Of a stretch of 64,000 bases of DNA, positions 1-8,552 are shown piece by piece. The DNA comes from JAAYCU01 sp964401335. GTDB lineage: Bacteria; Planctomycetota; Phycisphaerae; UBA1845; PWPN01. Position 1 is the first letter of the stretch. Every line of letters begins with the position of its first letter. Both the position numbers and the translations under genes were made by a program. The DNA lies in contig CAYNYK010000010.1 in the NCBI GenBank assembly GCA_964401335.1, positions 6,926 to 70,925 on the forward strand. The letters are read 5' to 3'. Below the pieces are notes generated by a model. The model searched no databases. It worked only from the letters and a program-made list of their open reading frames with translations, and was not told where the DNA came from.

Positions 1-1046
1 ATCTCGATACCCTGCCGTTCCCGGCTTACGATCTCGTGGATATCGCCCGCTACGGCCGCGGGGCCCGCAATCACCGGGGCTTGGTGAGCATCGAGCATTC
101 CCGCGGATGCGTGGATTCCTGTTCATTCTGCATTTTATGGAAGCACATGGGCGAGAGCCTCAACGGCAACGGAGAGATTCGGCCGCGGCATCGCACGAAA
201 AGCCCGGAGCGGAGCTTCGAGGAAGTGCGCCGTTTGTATCATGCATTCGGGCGGCGGACCTTCGGCTGGGTGGATCCGACGTTCAACGTTTCGGCCGATT
301 GGGCGGACGGCTGGGCGGGACGGATGCTGAAATCGGAACTGGTCGGGCCGCGAGGCAAGGCGCAGACGCTGCACACCGGCTGGCTGCGGGCCGACGGCGT
401 GGTCCGCGACGAAAAGCTGGGCATCCTCGACAAGCTGGTCCGCGCCGGGCTGCGTCAGGTGATGATCGGCGTAGAACGCGACGATGCGGAAGGTTTGTCG
501 GCCTTGAACAAACATCACAACGACTACGACATCTGCCGCGAAGCCTTCGCCATATTTCGAGAAAAGTATCCGGAGGTGTACACGATTGGCACGATGATCT
601 TCGGCCTGCCGCGGGATACACGGGCGGATCTGGATCGCCTGATCGCCCGACGTTTCGAGCTGGGCATGGATTTCGGATTCATCATGCCGCTGACCCCGAA
701 CCCCGGCACGGCCGCCGCCGAGGCCGCCCGACAGGGGGGATACGTGGCCAGTAACGATCTGGTCAGTTATAACTTTCACACGCCGGTATGTACGACGGAC
801 ACCTTGAGTCTGCACGATCTGGAAAGTATTTACTGGCGAGCCTCTTTTTCGTTGAATCGTCAGCGCTGGCTACGATTTGCCGAACAATTGTTTCTGGAGC
901 GTGACCCGCGCAAACGGCGCATCCATTGGTCTTTGTTCCGCCGTGGGACGAGCATCGCGGCCAGAAGTCTGCTGGAACGTATAAAGAATCCGGGAAGGAC
1001 TACCCCGACCCTGTATTGGAGAAAACCCTCATGGTACGAACAGTAA
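1..1046 (+). CDS. B12-binding-type radical SAM protein, 5' end outside window
   Basis: This is a radical S-adenosylmethionine enzyme that enters the window already in frame. The first full codon is at position 3 and reads through LDTLPFPAYDLVDIARYGRG without a stop, so the GTG at 36 is not the true start. The Cys triad CVDSCSFC (C-x3-C-x2-C) that ligates the 4Fe-4S cluster lies at about 115-140. It is followed by a TIM-barrel-like stretch with the MIGVER and TIGTMIFGLP segments usual in the group. The LPFPAYD-like linker before the barrel is typical of proteins with an upstream cobalamin-binding domain, which would lie outside the window; that domain is inferred, not seen. The substrate cannot be told. 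The stop overlaps the next gene by 16 bases, so the two are probably co-transcribed. Confidence 0.85.
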   Translation, partial: LDTLPFPAYDLVDIARYGRGARNHRGLVSIEHSRGCVDSCSFCILWKHMGESLNGNGEIRPRHRTKSPERSFEEVRRLYHAFGRRTFGWVDPTFNVSADWADGWAGRMLKSELVGPRGKAQTLHTGWLRADGVVRDEKLGILDKLVRAGLRQVMIGVERDDAEGLSALNKHHNDYDICREAFAIFREKYPEVYTIGTMIFGLPRDTRADLDRLIARRFELGMDFGFIMPLTPNPGTAAAEAARQGGYVASNDLVSYNFHTPVCTTDTLSLHDLESIYWRASFSLNRQRWLRFAEQLFLERDPRKRRIHWSLFRRGTSIAARSLLERIKNPGRTTPTLYWRKPSWYEQ

Positions 1047-2392
1047 AGGACAAACCGGTTGCGGTCTGGAAATCCCTGTTGGTGATCGTGGTGGCCGGTG
1101 GCGGATTGCTCTGGCACCTGCTGGCCTGCGTGGAAAGCCCGATGGCATTCTCGCCCGACTCAAAAAATCTGGCCTTCGTCACCATGGAGCCTTATCAGGA
1201 AGAGAGCTTGCTTATTACCGGAACTCACGCTTATCGCCTGATGATCCTTTCGGAAGATGGCAAGCTCCGGGTTGTTGAAGAAACGACGGAATCGCTGTTG
1301 ACCGCGCCAGCCTACAGCCCGGACGGCAAGTATATCTGTTATGTGCGTGTACCATTGCTTGCGGTCGAGAAATATGCGGAACTGGAAACGTATCTCAAGA
1401 AGAAAAAGGAGCAACAACCCCCGGCCGCAACTTTTGAATGGCCGACACTCTCCGGTCGGAGGGCGCAAATCAAGGATTTGACCTTGCCCCCGACGAACCA
1501 GTGGGCGGAATGGGTGGAACTCCAGAAAGAAAAAGGCATACACGTCCCCGCCGTCCTGGTGGTTCGTGAGGCAGAATCGGGAATGATCTGGTCCGAGACA
1601 AATTTCAATCTTATCCTGGGGCAAGATAAGCCGGGGGACACTTTAATGATGGAATACGTCATGGTTCGGCCGCAATACAGCCCGGACGGCCAATGGGTTT
1701 ATGTGTGCATGGGTAGTGTGGTCAGCGCCATGAACCCCCGCACGCGCGAGCAAAAAATTCTGGCGGCTCCGGCCAACCTGGCCTCCCTCAGTCCGGACGG
1801 TCGGACGATTGCCTTCGCCTATGAACAGTCGATAGGGTTCATTCAAACCGACGGAGAAAGAGTTACTTATCGGCGGATGGCCGAGGCATCGTTTTCCCTG
1901 GCGGGTTTGCCTTGGCTGGATAATAGCACGATTGCCATGTTATGTGTCAAAGTGTCTGATAACAAGGTAGTCTTACAGATGATGCGGAACGACGGTTTGG
2001 AAGCCAAAGAAATACCCTTACCGGCGCTTGATAAAATATCCGATGCTGATAAACAGAAGAGTAACGTGGCCAATGTACAGTTTGCCATCGCGGGTAATCA
2101 AAAGCACATGGTAGTCGTGGCGGGTGAAGAACTCCTGTTTATGCATATGAATGGAGATGTCCTTGAACGCATATCATTTGACGCGAAAGAGCACATCTTT
2201 GGTCAGCCCACGTTTTCACCCGATTCTAGGCGATTGGCTATCAAACACATTACCCAGGAGCCGGATGGCTATCCGCGGGTGGACGCCATCGTTCTCTTTA
2301 CGCCGGAAGGCAAGGAGTTGACTCGCGTGGCCGTTCCGAAAATCGACCCGACCACAACCCGGCCCGCGCCGGTGAGAAAGCAAAACGAATAG
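1031..2392 (+). CDS. Membrane-anchored or exported PD40/TolB-like beta-propeller protein
   Basis: A 453-residue protein of unknown function. The ATG at 1031 is chosen over an upstream GTG (926) because a GGAGA lies just before it and the upstream extension would sit entirely inside the radical-SAM gene. Residues about 13-32 form one hydrophobic segment ending in LLAC, which could be a loose lipobox or an uncleaved anchor. The rest carries at least five propeller blade signatures of the PD40 (WD40-like TolB) type: AFSPDSKNLAF, AYSPDGKYICY, QYSPDGQWVYV, SLSPDGRTIAF and TFSPDSRRLAI. Such propellers usually bind partners or ligands and are not catalytic. The 16-base overlap with the radical-SAM gene suggests translational coupling, but a shared role is not evident. 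Confidence 0.8.
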   Translation: MVRTVKDKPVAVWKSLLVIVVAGGGLLWHLLACVESPMAFSPDSKNLAFVTMEPYQEESLLITGTHAYRLMILSEDGKLRVVEETTESLLTAPAYSPDGKYICYVRVPLLAVEKYAELETYLKKKKEQQPPAATFEWPTLSGRRAQIKDLTLPPTNQWAEWVELQKEKGIHVPAVLVVREAESGMIWSETNFNLILGQDKPGDTLMMEYVMVRPQYSPDGQWVYVCMGSVVSAMNPRTREQKILAAPANLASLSPDGRTIAFAYEQSIGFIQTDGERVTYRRMAEASFSLAGLPWLDNSTIAMLCVKVSDNKVVLQMMRNDGLEAKEIPLPALDKISDADKQKSNVANVQFAIAGNQKHMVVVAGEELLFMHMNGDVLERISFDAKEHIFGQPTFSPDSRRLAIKHITQEPDGYPRVDAIVLFTPEGKELTRVAVPKIDPTTTRPAPVRKQNE

Positions 2393-2690
2393 GTGTGTTG
2401 CCGGAGTAGGGGTGAATCATTCGATAGCGCATGCCAGCCCGAAGCGCGAACGAGGGACGAATGCCGAGGAAGTGACGGAGAGAGGGAGAGAAAGAGAGAC
2501 GGAGTACGCCCGCTTATGTTCTTCTTCTGGCTTCTGTCTCCTGCCTCCTGCCTTCGTCCCTTGCTCGCGCTTCGGGCTGGCGTGTTTTTCCCTTGCTCGC
2601 CCGCCGCGGGCCGCCAGGGCGAGGCAAGCTTGGTAAACTGCTGCGGGCTGGCAAATAAATCCCTTGCCGGCGCTTTGGGCTGGTAGATTT
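2393..2690 (+). repeat. REP-like repeat cluster, copy 1
   Basis: The spacer holds no credible gene but has strong inverted-repeat structure. A 29-base arm at 2433-2461 is the reverse complement, with two mismatches, of 2553-2581. A GAGGCAAGCTTGGTAAACTG core at 2621-2640 recurs exactly at 37188-37207 and, inverted, at 34843-34862. Flanking words such as CCCGAAGCGC and CGGGCTGGC also recur. Small open frames here are repeat artefacts. Confidence 0.75.
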
Positions 2691-2713
2691 TGGATGAATA
2701 TGCCGGGGAATTC

Positions 2714-3283
2714 ATGGAAATCGTGACGGAACTCTTTTCACATCTCTGCGGCCAAGGCCGATGCTTCATTGTGGACGGCCAGGCCTTGCCGATCTGTCAA
2801 CGCTGTTTCGGTTTGTATGTGGGTGCCGCGCTGACCGGCGGGTGGCTGATAGCCACCGGACTTTGGAAACGCGGACTACCTGGCCGCAAGATTATCATTC
2901 TGAATATCATCGTATTACTGACGGCCATGTTCGGGGGGATTCATTTGATTGACCTGGGCCCGCGTTGGCGGTTGCTCTGCGGCCTGTGGACCGGGCATGT
3001 GGCCATCCTATGGCTGACCGGCGGGGCGTCCCAACTCTATTTCAGCCTACACCGAACAAAATCCGGATGGTACCGAAAACACCAGATCCAGGCTTTCATC
3101 ATCTTTGCCGGTCTGACCACCCTGGGCGTGATTTTTCCATGGCTGACCTGGCCCGGCGCGACGTTCTGGATCGTGACGGTTGTTCTTGGTTTGTTGATGT
3201 TATGTTCCGCGTTTGCAACAGCGAGCTTAATCATTATTCGATGGTGTTTACGCCGGCTGTTGCGTATGTTCTATGCGAAATGA
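2714..3283 (+). CDS. DUF2085 family integral membrane protein
   Basis: A predicted inner-membrane protein of 189 residues. The N-terminus carries the cysteine pattern of the DUF2085 family: SHLCGQGRCF, then LPICQRCFGLYVG, a C-x2-C that leads into the first membrane helix. About five hydrophobic segments follow, for example GGWLIATG, IIILNIIVLLTAMFG, HVAILWLTG and IVTVVLGLLMLC. The function of the family is not established; the paired cysteines suggest metal binding or redox sensitivity, which is inference. ATG 2714 has GGGG about six bases upstream and is preferred over TTG 2690. It stands alone between a REP-like repeat and a small minus-strand gene. Confidence 0.75.
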   Translation: MEIVTELFSHLCGQGRCFIVDGQALPICQRCFGLYVGAALTGGWLIATGLWKRGLPGRKIIILNIIVLLTAMFGGIHLIDLGPRWRLLCGLWTGHVAILWLTGGASQLYFSLHRTKSGWYRKHQIQAFIIFAGLTTLGVIFPWLTWPGATFWIVTVVLGLLMLCSAFATASLIIIRWCLRRLLRMFYAK

Positions 3284-3349
3284 GCAGCGATCTAAAAATA
3301 CGCTTCGAGTGGTTGTGTTCCCGCCTCCGGTAGATTTTTTTCAAGGCAT

Positions 3350-3595
3350 TTAACGTGGTTTTACGGAACCATTAATCGGTTCCGTACGCGTGACATGCAT
3401 CAGGGAGCAGTTCACAAATCGATCAAAAACGGGTTCGCTGCTACCGGGCGCGGCAAGACCGATCAGCACGGTGGAGCGACCGACCATTGCCAGTTCGGGA
3501 TGCCGGACCTCAAACACCGCCCCATCCGGCAGAAACAGTCGAAAAGGCTCGAAAGGTGTTTGTCGGAGAAGATCGATAATATCTTGTGGTCGCAT
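3350..3595 (-). CDS. Small conserved hypothetical protein
   Basis: An 81-residue soluble protein beginning MRPQDIIDLLRQTPFEPFRL and containing DGAVFEVRHPELAMVGRSTV. Short proteins of this form (a helical start, then PFRLxLxDGxxxxVxHPE and a small beta region) are widespread in planctomycete genomes, usually as several copies per genome, and have no assigned function. That statement is recalled family knowledge, not a search result. The ATG at 3595 is chosen because an AAAAGGGA precedes it; the longer frame to 3649 adds an unlikely leader. It lies upstream of, and divergent in context from, nothing obvious, and could be an independent unit. Confidence 0.6.
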   Translation of the reverse strand: MRPQDIIDLLRQTPFEPFRLFLPDGAVFEVRHPELAMVGRSTVLIGLAAPGSSEPVFDRFVNCSLMHVTRTEPINGSVKPR

Positions 3596-3652
3596 AAATA
3601 ATCCCTTTTGATTAATTATATTATACCAAAGGGTTATGATACATTCCACTCT

Positions 3653-5131
3653 TTATTTCTCATTCACAGCCAGCGCCCGCCGGATGCGGTTGAGGGTTTT
3701 TTCCTTGCCGAGCATGACCAGCGTATCGTAGATGGCCGGGCTGATCGTCGTGCCGGCGACGGCCACGCGGATCGGCTGGGCCACCTTGTTCATGCCCGCG
3801 TTTTGGGATTGACATACGCTGGTAATCAGGGCTTCCAGAGTTTCGTGCGTCCAGGGAGCGGTCGCTTCGAGTTGTGGCAGGAGCGTCCGCAGCATGGCAT
3901 AACCCTCGCCGTCGTTCTTGGCCAGGACTTTTTTCACCGCCTGCGGATCGTATGCAATGGCCTCGTCGGGCACATAGAGAAAACCGCTTTTCTTCTCGAT
4001 GTCAGGGAATATGCGAAATCCCTTGTTGACTTGCAGCAGCTTGCGTCTGCCCGGCTCATCGAGGTTCGCTTTGGCCAGCGGCGAGTCGGGATTGATCGAT
4101 AACCAGTCGTCGAATGCTTCCAGCAGTCGGTCCTCGCTGAGTGTGGTGCAATAATCGGTATTGAAGGCCAACAACTTATCACGGTCAAACTTGGCGTTCG
4201 CCCGGTTGATCCGGGCCGTATCGAAGACCTCGACGATTTCCGACAAGGTGAATTTTTCACGCTGTTCGCCCGGCGACCAGCCGAGCAGAGCGATGAAGTT
4301 GACCAGCGCCTCGGGCAGGTAACCTGCCTGGCGAAAGGCGAACACCTCAACCGCTCCATCGCGTTTGCTGAGTTTGCGGCCTTGCATGTCCATGATTAAA
4401 GGCAGATGGGCGTAGCGCGGCGTCGGATACCCCAGGGCCCGTTGCAGGGCGATATGCCGCGGGGTCTGGGCAAGAAACTCCTGGCCGCGGACGACGAAAT
4501 TGATTTTCATCTCGCCGTCGTCGGTCACGTTGGCCAGGTGGTAGGTGGGCATTCCGTCCGCCTTCATGATGATAAAATCATCCAATTCGTCGGCCTTGAT
4601 GGTTACATCGCCCATCACCTCGTCATGCACGGTGATATCCTCGCCGGGCATCTGAAAGCGAACGACCACGGGTTTGCCCGCCGCCCGGGCTTGTTGCACC
4701 TCGTGCTCGTCGGGAAAACGCTCCGGCCGCGGGTAACGGAAATTACGTTTCTCGGCCAGCGCCTTTTCACGCATGGCTTCCAGCTCGGCGGACGTATCGA
4801 ACGCATAATAGGCCTGACCGGCATCGAGCAGCTTTTTCACCACCGCGCGATAGATTTCCATGCGCTGCGATTGCAGATAAGGTGCGTGCGGCCCGCCGAC
4901 TTCGATGCCTTCGTCCCAATTCAGGCCCAGCCAGCGCAAGTCTTCGACGATTTTGGGGATCGCGCCCTCGACGTTGCGGTCCGTGTCCGTGTCCTCAATG
5001 CGGACAATGAACTGCCCGCCCGTTTTCCGGGCCAGCAACCAATTGAACAAGGCGGTGCGGGCCCCGCCGACATGCAGATACCCCGTGGGCGACGGGGCGA
5101 ACCGAACGCGTAACGTTTGGGTTTCGTTCAT
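3653..5131 (-). CDS. gltX: Glutamate--tRNA ligase
   Basis: Charges tRNA(Glu) with glutamate in the cytoplasm. The 492-residue length is normal for bacterial GluRS. The N-terminus has the class I signature FAPSPTGYLHVGGARTALFN, where HVGG is the HIGH-type motif. KLSKRDG, the KMSKS-type loop, sits near residue 255 after GRKLSK. The linker and C-terminal anticodon-binding helical domain are present and end in IRRALAVNEK. The ATG at 5131 overlaps the stop of pssA by four bases (ATGA), so psd-pssA-gltX reads as one minus-strand unit. Whether this is a discriminating or a GluQ-mischarging enzyme cannot be decided here, because no amidotransferase gene is in view. Confidence 0.97.
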   Translation of the reverse strand: MNETQTLRVRFAPSPTGYLHVGGARTALFNWLLARKTGGQFIVRIEDTDTDRNVEGAIPKIVEDLRWLGLNWDEGIEVGGPHAPYLQSQRMEIYRAVVKKLLDAGQAYYAFDTSAELEAMREKALAEKRNFRYPRPERFPDEHEVQQARAAGKPVVVRFQMPGEDITVHDEVMGDVTIKADELDDFIIMKADGMPTYHLANVTDDGEMKINFVVRGQEFLAQTPRHIALQRALGYPTPRYAHLPLIMDMQGRKLSKRDGAVEVFAFRQAGYLPEALVNFIALLGWSPGEQREKFTLSEIVEVFDTARINRANAKFDRDKLLAFNTDYCTTLSEDRLLEAFDDWLSINPDSPLAKANLDEPGRRKLLQVNKGFRIFPDIEKKSGFLYVPDEAIAYDPQAVKKVLAKNDGEGYAMLRTLLPQLEATAPWTHETLEALITSVCQSQNAGMNKVAQPIRVAVAGTTISPAIYDTLVMLGKEKTLNRIRRALAVNEK

Positions 5132-6108
5132 GTAGCTTGTCTCTTGGGTAAAGCCTCGGGGGGCTGCTCCAGATGAGTTTCTCCACCTTCGGCTTGTGCC
5201 GGTGGTTCCTTGGTTTTATGTAGAATATAGGCGATGGGTCCACTGAGTACAAAGGTCCAGGCGATAATGAAAGTAATCAGCTCCGTGAACATCAGCAGCA
5301 GGACGAAAACCAGCAGGATGGCCACCACGTGCCAGAAGGGACGCCGGCGCAGCAGTAGATGGGCGGCATGAATGTAACGGACGCGACTGACCATCAGCAG
5401 TCCCAAGGCCAGAGTCAGCAGCGGCAACAAGGTGGTCAGCGCGTCGGCCGTTCGTTTCCAGGTGCCGACGGATTCGATGTGTTCGTGCAGAAAGACGGTG
5501 GTAATCAGGGCGGCGGCCGCACCGGGTGAGGGAAGGCCGCGAAAACCCTCATGCGACGCCTCGTCCAGCGTGGTTTCCACGTTGAAGCGAGCTAGGCGAA
5601 GGGCGGCACAGCAAACATAAACAAAGGCCAGGAATACCGCGGCTTTTCCGAAAGCGTTGAACCCGAAGGGAACCGCCTGCCATTGGAACAGCTCCCGATG
5701 AATCAGGGTAATCGCGAGGACGGCCGGGGCCACGCCAAAACTTACAATGTCGGCCAGCGAGTCGAGTTGTACGCCGAAACTCGACGCTTGCCCCGTCTTC
5801 CGGGCAACCCGTCCGTCAAGAGTATCCATGATCATTCCGCCGAAAATCATCCAGACGGCGATGGATAAGAACGTTGGGGCGAGAGCGGGGGGGAAAATGC
5901 GCGGTAGAGTAAACACGTCGGCGTAGCTTTTACCGGCCTCGAGGTGTTGCATTTCGCGGCCGCAATAATAGATGGCCGCCACCCCGAAGATCAGATTGCC
6001 CAGCGTCAGCAGGGTGGGCAGCATCGAGATGGTCCGCAACGGTCGGCGGGGTTTCAAGCGTTTCCCCCGTTCAGGAGTGGTTGTTGCATGGCGGACGGCT
6101 TTTAGCAT
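5128..6108 (-). CDS. pssA: CDP-diacylglycerol--serine O-phosphatidyltransferase
   Basis: Joins CDP-diacylglycerol and serine to make phosphatidylserine in the membrane. The CDP-alcohol phosphatidyltransferase signature D-G-x2-A-R-x8-G-x3-D-x3-D is complete: DGRVARKTG followed by FGVQLDSLADIVSFG. At least seven hydrophobic segments follow, and the charged C-terminal tail (residues about 300-326) is cytosolic-looking. At 326 residues it is a type II PssA of the usual size. The gene follows psd by one base and overlaps gltX by four, so phosphatidylserine synthesis and decarboxylation are expressed together, giving phosphatidylethanolamine. Confidence 0.94.
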   Translation of the reverse strand: MLKAVRHATTTPERGKRLKPRRPLRTISMLPTLLTLGNLIFGVAAIYYCGREMQHLEAGKSYADVFTLPRIFPPALAPTFLSIAVWMIFGGMIMDTLDGRVARKTGQASSFGVQLDSLADIVSFGVAPAVLAITLIHRELFQWQAVPFGFNAFGKAAVFLAFVYVCCAALRLARFNVETTLDEASHEGFRGLPSPGAAAALITTVFLHEHIESVGTWKRTADALTTLLPLLTLALGLLMVSRVRYIHAAHLLLRRRPFWHVVAILLVFVLLLMFTELITFIIAWTFVLSGPIAYILHKTKEPPAQAEGGETHLEQPPEALPKRQAT

Positions 6109-6109
6109 G

Positions 6110-6850
6110 TTACGTCACCTCCGCGATTTGCCGAGTGGCCGTGGCCGATCTGTTCGCCGATTGTTGCCGGGCCACAATGGTCAAGGCACCGCGAACCTGT
6201 TTACCCATTGGAGCGACGATCTGAAATTGATGATGACCGGGAATGATCAACTCCGTACGCGAGCCGAACTTGATCAACCCGATCCGCTGGCCGATCTCCA
6301 CGCGATCGCCGACCTTGAGTGTACAGATAACCCGCCGGGCGATCAGTCCGGCAATCTGACGAACGACCACCGGGCCGCCCATGGGCTCATCCGGCTCGAT
6401 GATGATCGTGTTGGCTTCATTCTTAGCCCCTGATTGCGGGTGGCGTGCATCGAGAAACATGCCCGGTTCATAACGGATGGCCCGCACCACGCCCGTGCAT
6501 GGGCTGCGGTTTACATGTACGTTAAAAACGCTCAAGAAGATGCCGAGGCGCGTGGCCGGTCCGCCGATATCGGGATGATCGTCGAGTTGAGTGGTTTCCA
6601 CAAGCTTTCCGTCGGCCGGGGCCACGAGAATGCCGGTTTCGACGGGTATTTTTCGCTCCGGGTCGCGAAAAAATGCGACCCCGGCTGCCCCAAGCAGGAT
6701 TCCCAGTACGCCGATGGGCCAACACCATAAAACGCCCGCGGATGCAAAACCAAAGCCGACGGCCGCCAAACCGCCGAAAAACAGGCTGATCAAAACTATT
6801 TCCCGGCCACCGGCCGGGTGCAAAGGAACGCGCATGCCGGATTCTCCCAT
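6110..6850 (-). CDS. psd: Phosphatidylserine decarboxylase proenzyme
   Basis: Decarboxylates phosphatidylserine to phosphatidylethanolamine using a pyruvoyl group made by self-cleavage. The 246-residue length and two N-terminal membrane segments match the short PSD-A class. LVAPADGKLVE, FLSVFNVHVNRSP and the cleavage site KFGSRTE near residue 200 (cleavage expected before the Ser of the FGSR motif) are all visible. An alternative start is Met6. It is the first gene of a psd-pssA-gltX cluster; the gap to pssA is a single base. Only PE synthesis through phosphatidylserine is supported by this locus. Confidence 0.94.
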   Translation of the reverse strand: MGESGMRVPLHPAGGREIVLISLFFGGLAAVGFGFASAGVLWCWPIGVLGILLGAAGVAFFRDPERKIPVETGILVAPADGKLVETTQLDDHPDIGGPATRLGIFLSVFNVHVNRSPCTGVVRAIRYEPGMFLDARHPQSGAKNEANTIIIEPDEPMGGPVVVRQIAGLIARRVICTLKVGDRVEIGQRIGLIKFGSRTELIIPGHHQFQIVAPMGKQVRGALTIVARQQSANRSATATRQIAEVT

Positions 6851-7339
6851 GCTCTTCTATGGCATCATCCTAACGCGATCGGTCTCAAAAAAAAAGTCGG
6901 CGGTTGCTCTGCTGTAAAGTCGGATGCATCCAAGGAAAAGTGGCGTGGGGAACTCCGACTGACTTGGGAATATTCCTGTTTTACTCCGCGGCCTTATAAG
7001 CACGGGCAAACCCTTGTCCCGCCGCGGCGGGACAAGGGCCTGCCCATGCCACCCTGTAGCCAGTCTCTGCCATCCGGCCGTGAAGGATATAGGGGTAGGT
7101 CGGGAAGGCCCATATCTTTCGGCGAATGTTCCAAATCAATACACAAAACCGATCACTTCGTGACCACCGTCCCTCTCGTCACGAAGTGATCGGCATCCGC
7201 GTTTTCGACGGCGTTGGCCTTGTTCCTGGGTAACCGCCTGCTGAATCCACGATTTGACAGGTCCGAGGTTGGACGGCGTGCAAATCGATGGAACACTCCC
7301 CAAGCCCAACCCTATGGATCAAGGCTTTTCGACGGTTAT
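6851..7339. other. Intergenic region with palindromes, no gene seen
   Basis: 489 bases between psd and the first PEP-CTERM gene. It contains a perfect 28-base palindrome (7011-7038, arms CCCTTGTCCCGCC and GGCGGGACAAGGG) and a strong hairpin listed separately as a terminator. No reading frame looks coding. Confidence 0.7.
7141..7193 (-). terminator. Rho-independent terminator of the PEP-CTERM gene at 7340
   Basis: A perfect 16-bp inverted repeat (7149-7164 and 7178-7193, arm CCGATCACTTCGTGAC) with a 13-base loop. On the minus strand it is followed directly by TTTTGTGTATT. It lies about 150 bases past the stop of the PEP-CTERM gene and fits an intrinsic terminator, although the tract is interrupted. 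Confidence 0.65.
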
Positions 7340-8125
7340 CTATCGGCCGCCTTGCTTCTTGTTCCTGTGTATCTTTCCAGGAGCAAGTAAACACAACGAA
7401 CTAAACGCCAGGAAAATCATCGTCATCGGCTCGGGGACGATAGTTCCATCGACCCGTACATTGTCGAACCGGTTGTAACCGGTGTCTCCGCTGGCGCCGG
7501 ACAAAGTGACCCTGATCAGGTTCTTTTCCGAGCCGCTGGTCTTCGCGAATACATCGCCAAGCGAAATGGAAACCGTATTCCAACTGTCGCTCGACGAGGC
7601 CGATCCGGTCCCGGCATTCGTCCAGGTTGCGCCGTTATCAGTAGACCAGGCAATCGTTTGGGTCGTAAAATAATTGGATGTACCGCGTCGGGTCGCATAG
7701 CTCAGAACGCAACCGGTGATGGCGTCGTCCAGTTCGATGATAAAGGACCGGTTATTGTTATTGCTGCCCACGATCTGCAGGGAATGCCCGGCTGCCGGGT
7801 TAGGTACTACGGACGGCCAGTTGGACGTTTCGCCCTGGCCGTACGCCCCAAAATTCTGATTCGAGTCGCCACCATTTGTACCGTAAAGATTGCCCTTGCT
7901 GGGGTCCGATGCGTCATTCCAGGCGGAAAGCTTGGCAACCGTCGCTGCCCCCGCGTCTTTGCTATAACCCGATTTGGCCTCGCTGGTCCCCAAGCCGTTG
8001 ATCTGTTCGAGAACACCGGCTTCGGTGACGCTGTTGAAATGCCAGAAGGCGATCAACTCATAGGCATTGGCGGTACTCGTCGCCAAGGCCAAACTGACTG
8101 TGATGAGAATAATGGTACGTTTCAT
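7340..8125 (-). CDS. PEP-CTERM exported protein, paralogue 1
   Basis: A 261-residue exported protein. It starts with a signal peptide (MKRTIILITVSLALATSTANA), continues as a beta-rich, Asn/Ser/Thr/Gly-rich ectodomain, and ends with a PEP-CTERM sorting signal: VPEPMTM at about residue 230, a hydrophobic helix and a basic tail. The family is known to be cut and anchored or released by an exosortase, but none is in this window. The ectodomain shares blocks such as AFWHFNS, FIIELDDAI, CVLSYA and GSEKNLIRV with the neighbour at 8553, so the two are tandem duplicates. CAGGAG precedes the ATG. The function of the ectodomain is unknown; a surface or biofilm-matrix role is only inferred from the sorting class. 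Confidence 0.88.
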   Translation of the reverse strand: MKRTIILITVSLALATSTANAYELIAFWHFNSVTEAGVLEQINGLGTSEAKSGYSKDAGAATVAKLSAWNDASDPSKGNLYGTNGGDSNQNFGAYGQGETSNWPSVVPNPAAGHSLQIVGSNNNNRSFIIELDDAITGCVLSYATRRGTSNYFTTQTIAWSTDNGATWTNAGTGSASSSDSWNTVSISLGDVFAKTSGSEKNLIRVTLSGASGDTGYNRFDNVRVDGTIVPEPMTMIFLAFSSLCLLAPGKIHRNKKQGGR

Positions 8126-8552
8126 TTCAGTTTCTCCTGTTTATGCGGATCCCTCTGGATCCTTGCCTATTCCTGTTTTAGAGATGGGCCCATCGGCCCA
8201 GTTCGCGGAACAGACTCTACCCCGAGCTTCCTTCGCCCAGGGTGGTGATTGGTATCCGTTGGCCTGTCTGGCCGCTCCTTCCGTCGACAAACCACCTGTA
8301 TTTTGTTGTGACTTGCTGTCCCGTGATGGGTGGCGAGGCCGGATGAACCCTTCGTTACGGGACAGACTCATAAGCCGAATGTGGCTTACATAATCGCGTT
8401 ACCGCGCCGTATTCGATTTTCAAAACGTTGTGCAGGCCGGTTTCCCAGGCGGAGACCACTTGGCAGGCCCCCGCCTGGGCCTCTTGGCCGTTTACCGTCC
8501 GTCGTACGAGGGGTATTCCGAGAATCCTCGGGCCCAACGCACGGATGCTGCG
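8126..8552 (-). promoter_or_regulatory. Long upstream leader shared by the PEP-CTERM paralogues, copy 1
   Basis: The region upstream of the 7340 gene resembles that upstream of the 8553 gene (9336-9886). Shared elements, in order away from the start codon, are the CTCCTGTTTATG block, a block reading gcttccttcgcccag or gcctccctcgcccgg, the TGGCCGCT word, and a hairpin with 9-bp arms CCCAGGCGG/CCGCCTGGG (8444-8479) followed by GGAGACCAC. It may be a 5' leader or promoter-plus-operator region. No protein-coding signal was accepted. Confidence 0.5.

Noticed and set aside
107..754. Long frame antisense or out of phase with the radical-SAM gene
   Set aside because: Arg-rich shadow of a high-GC gene; the true frame has Fe-S motif and family features.
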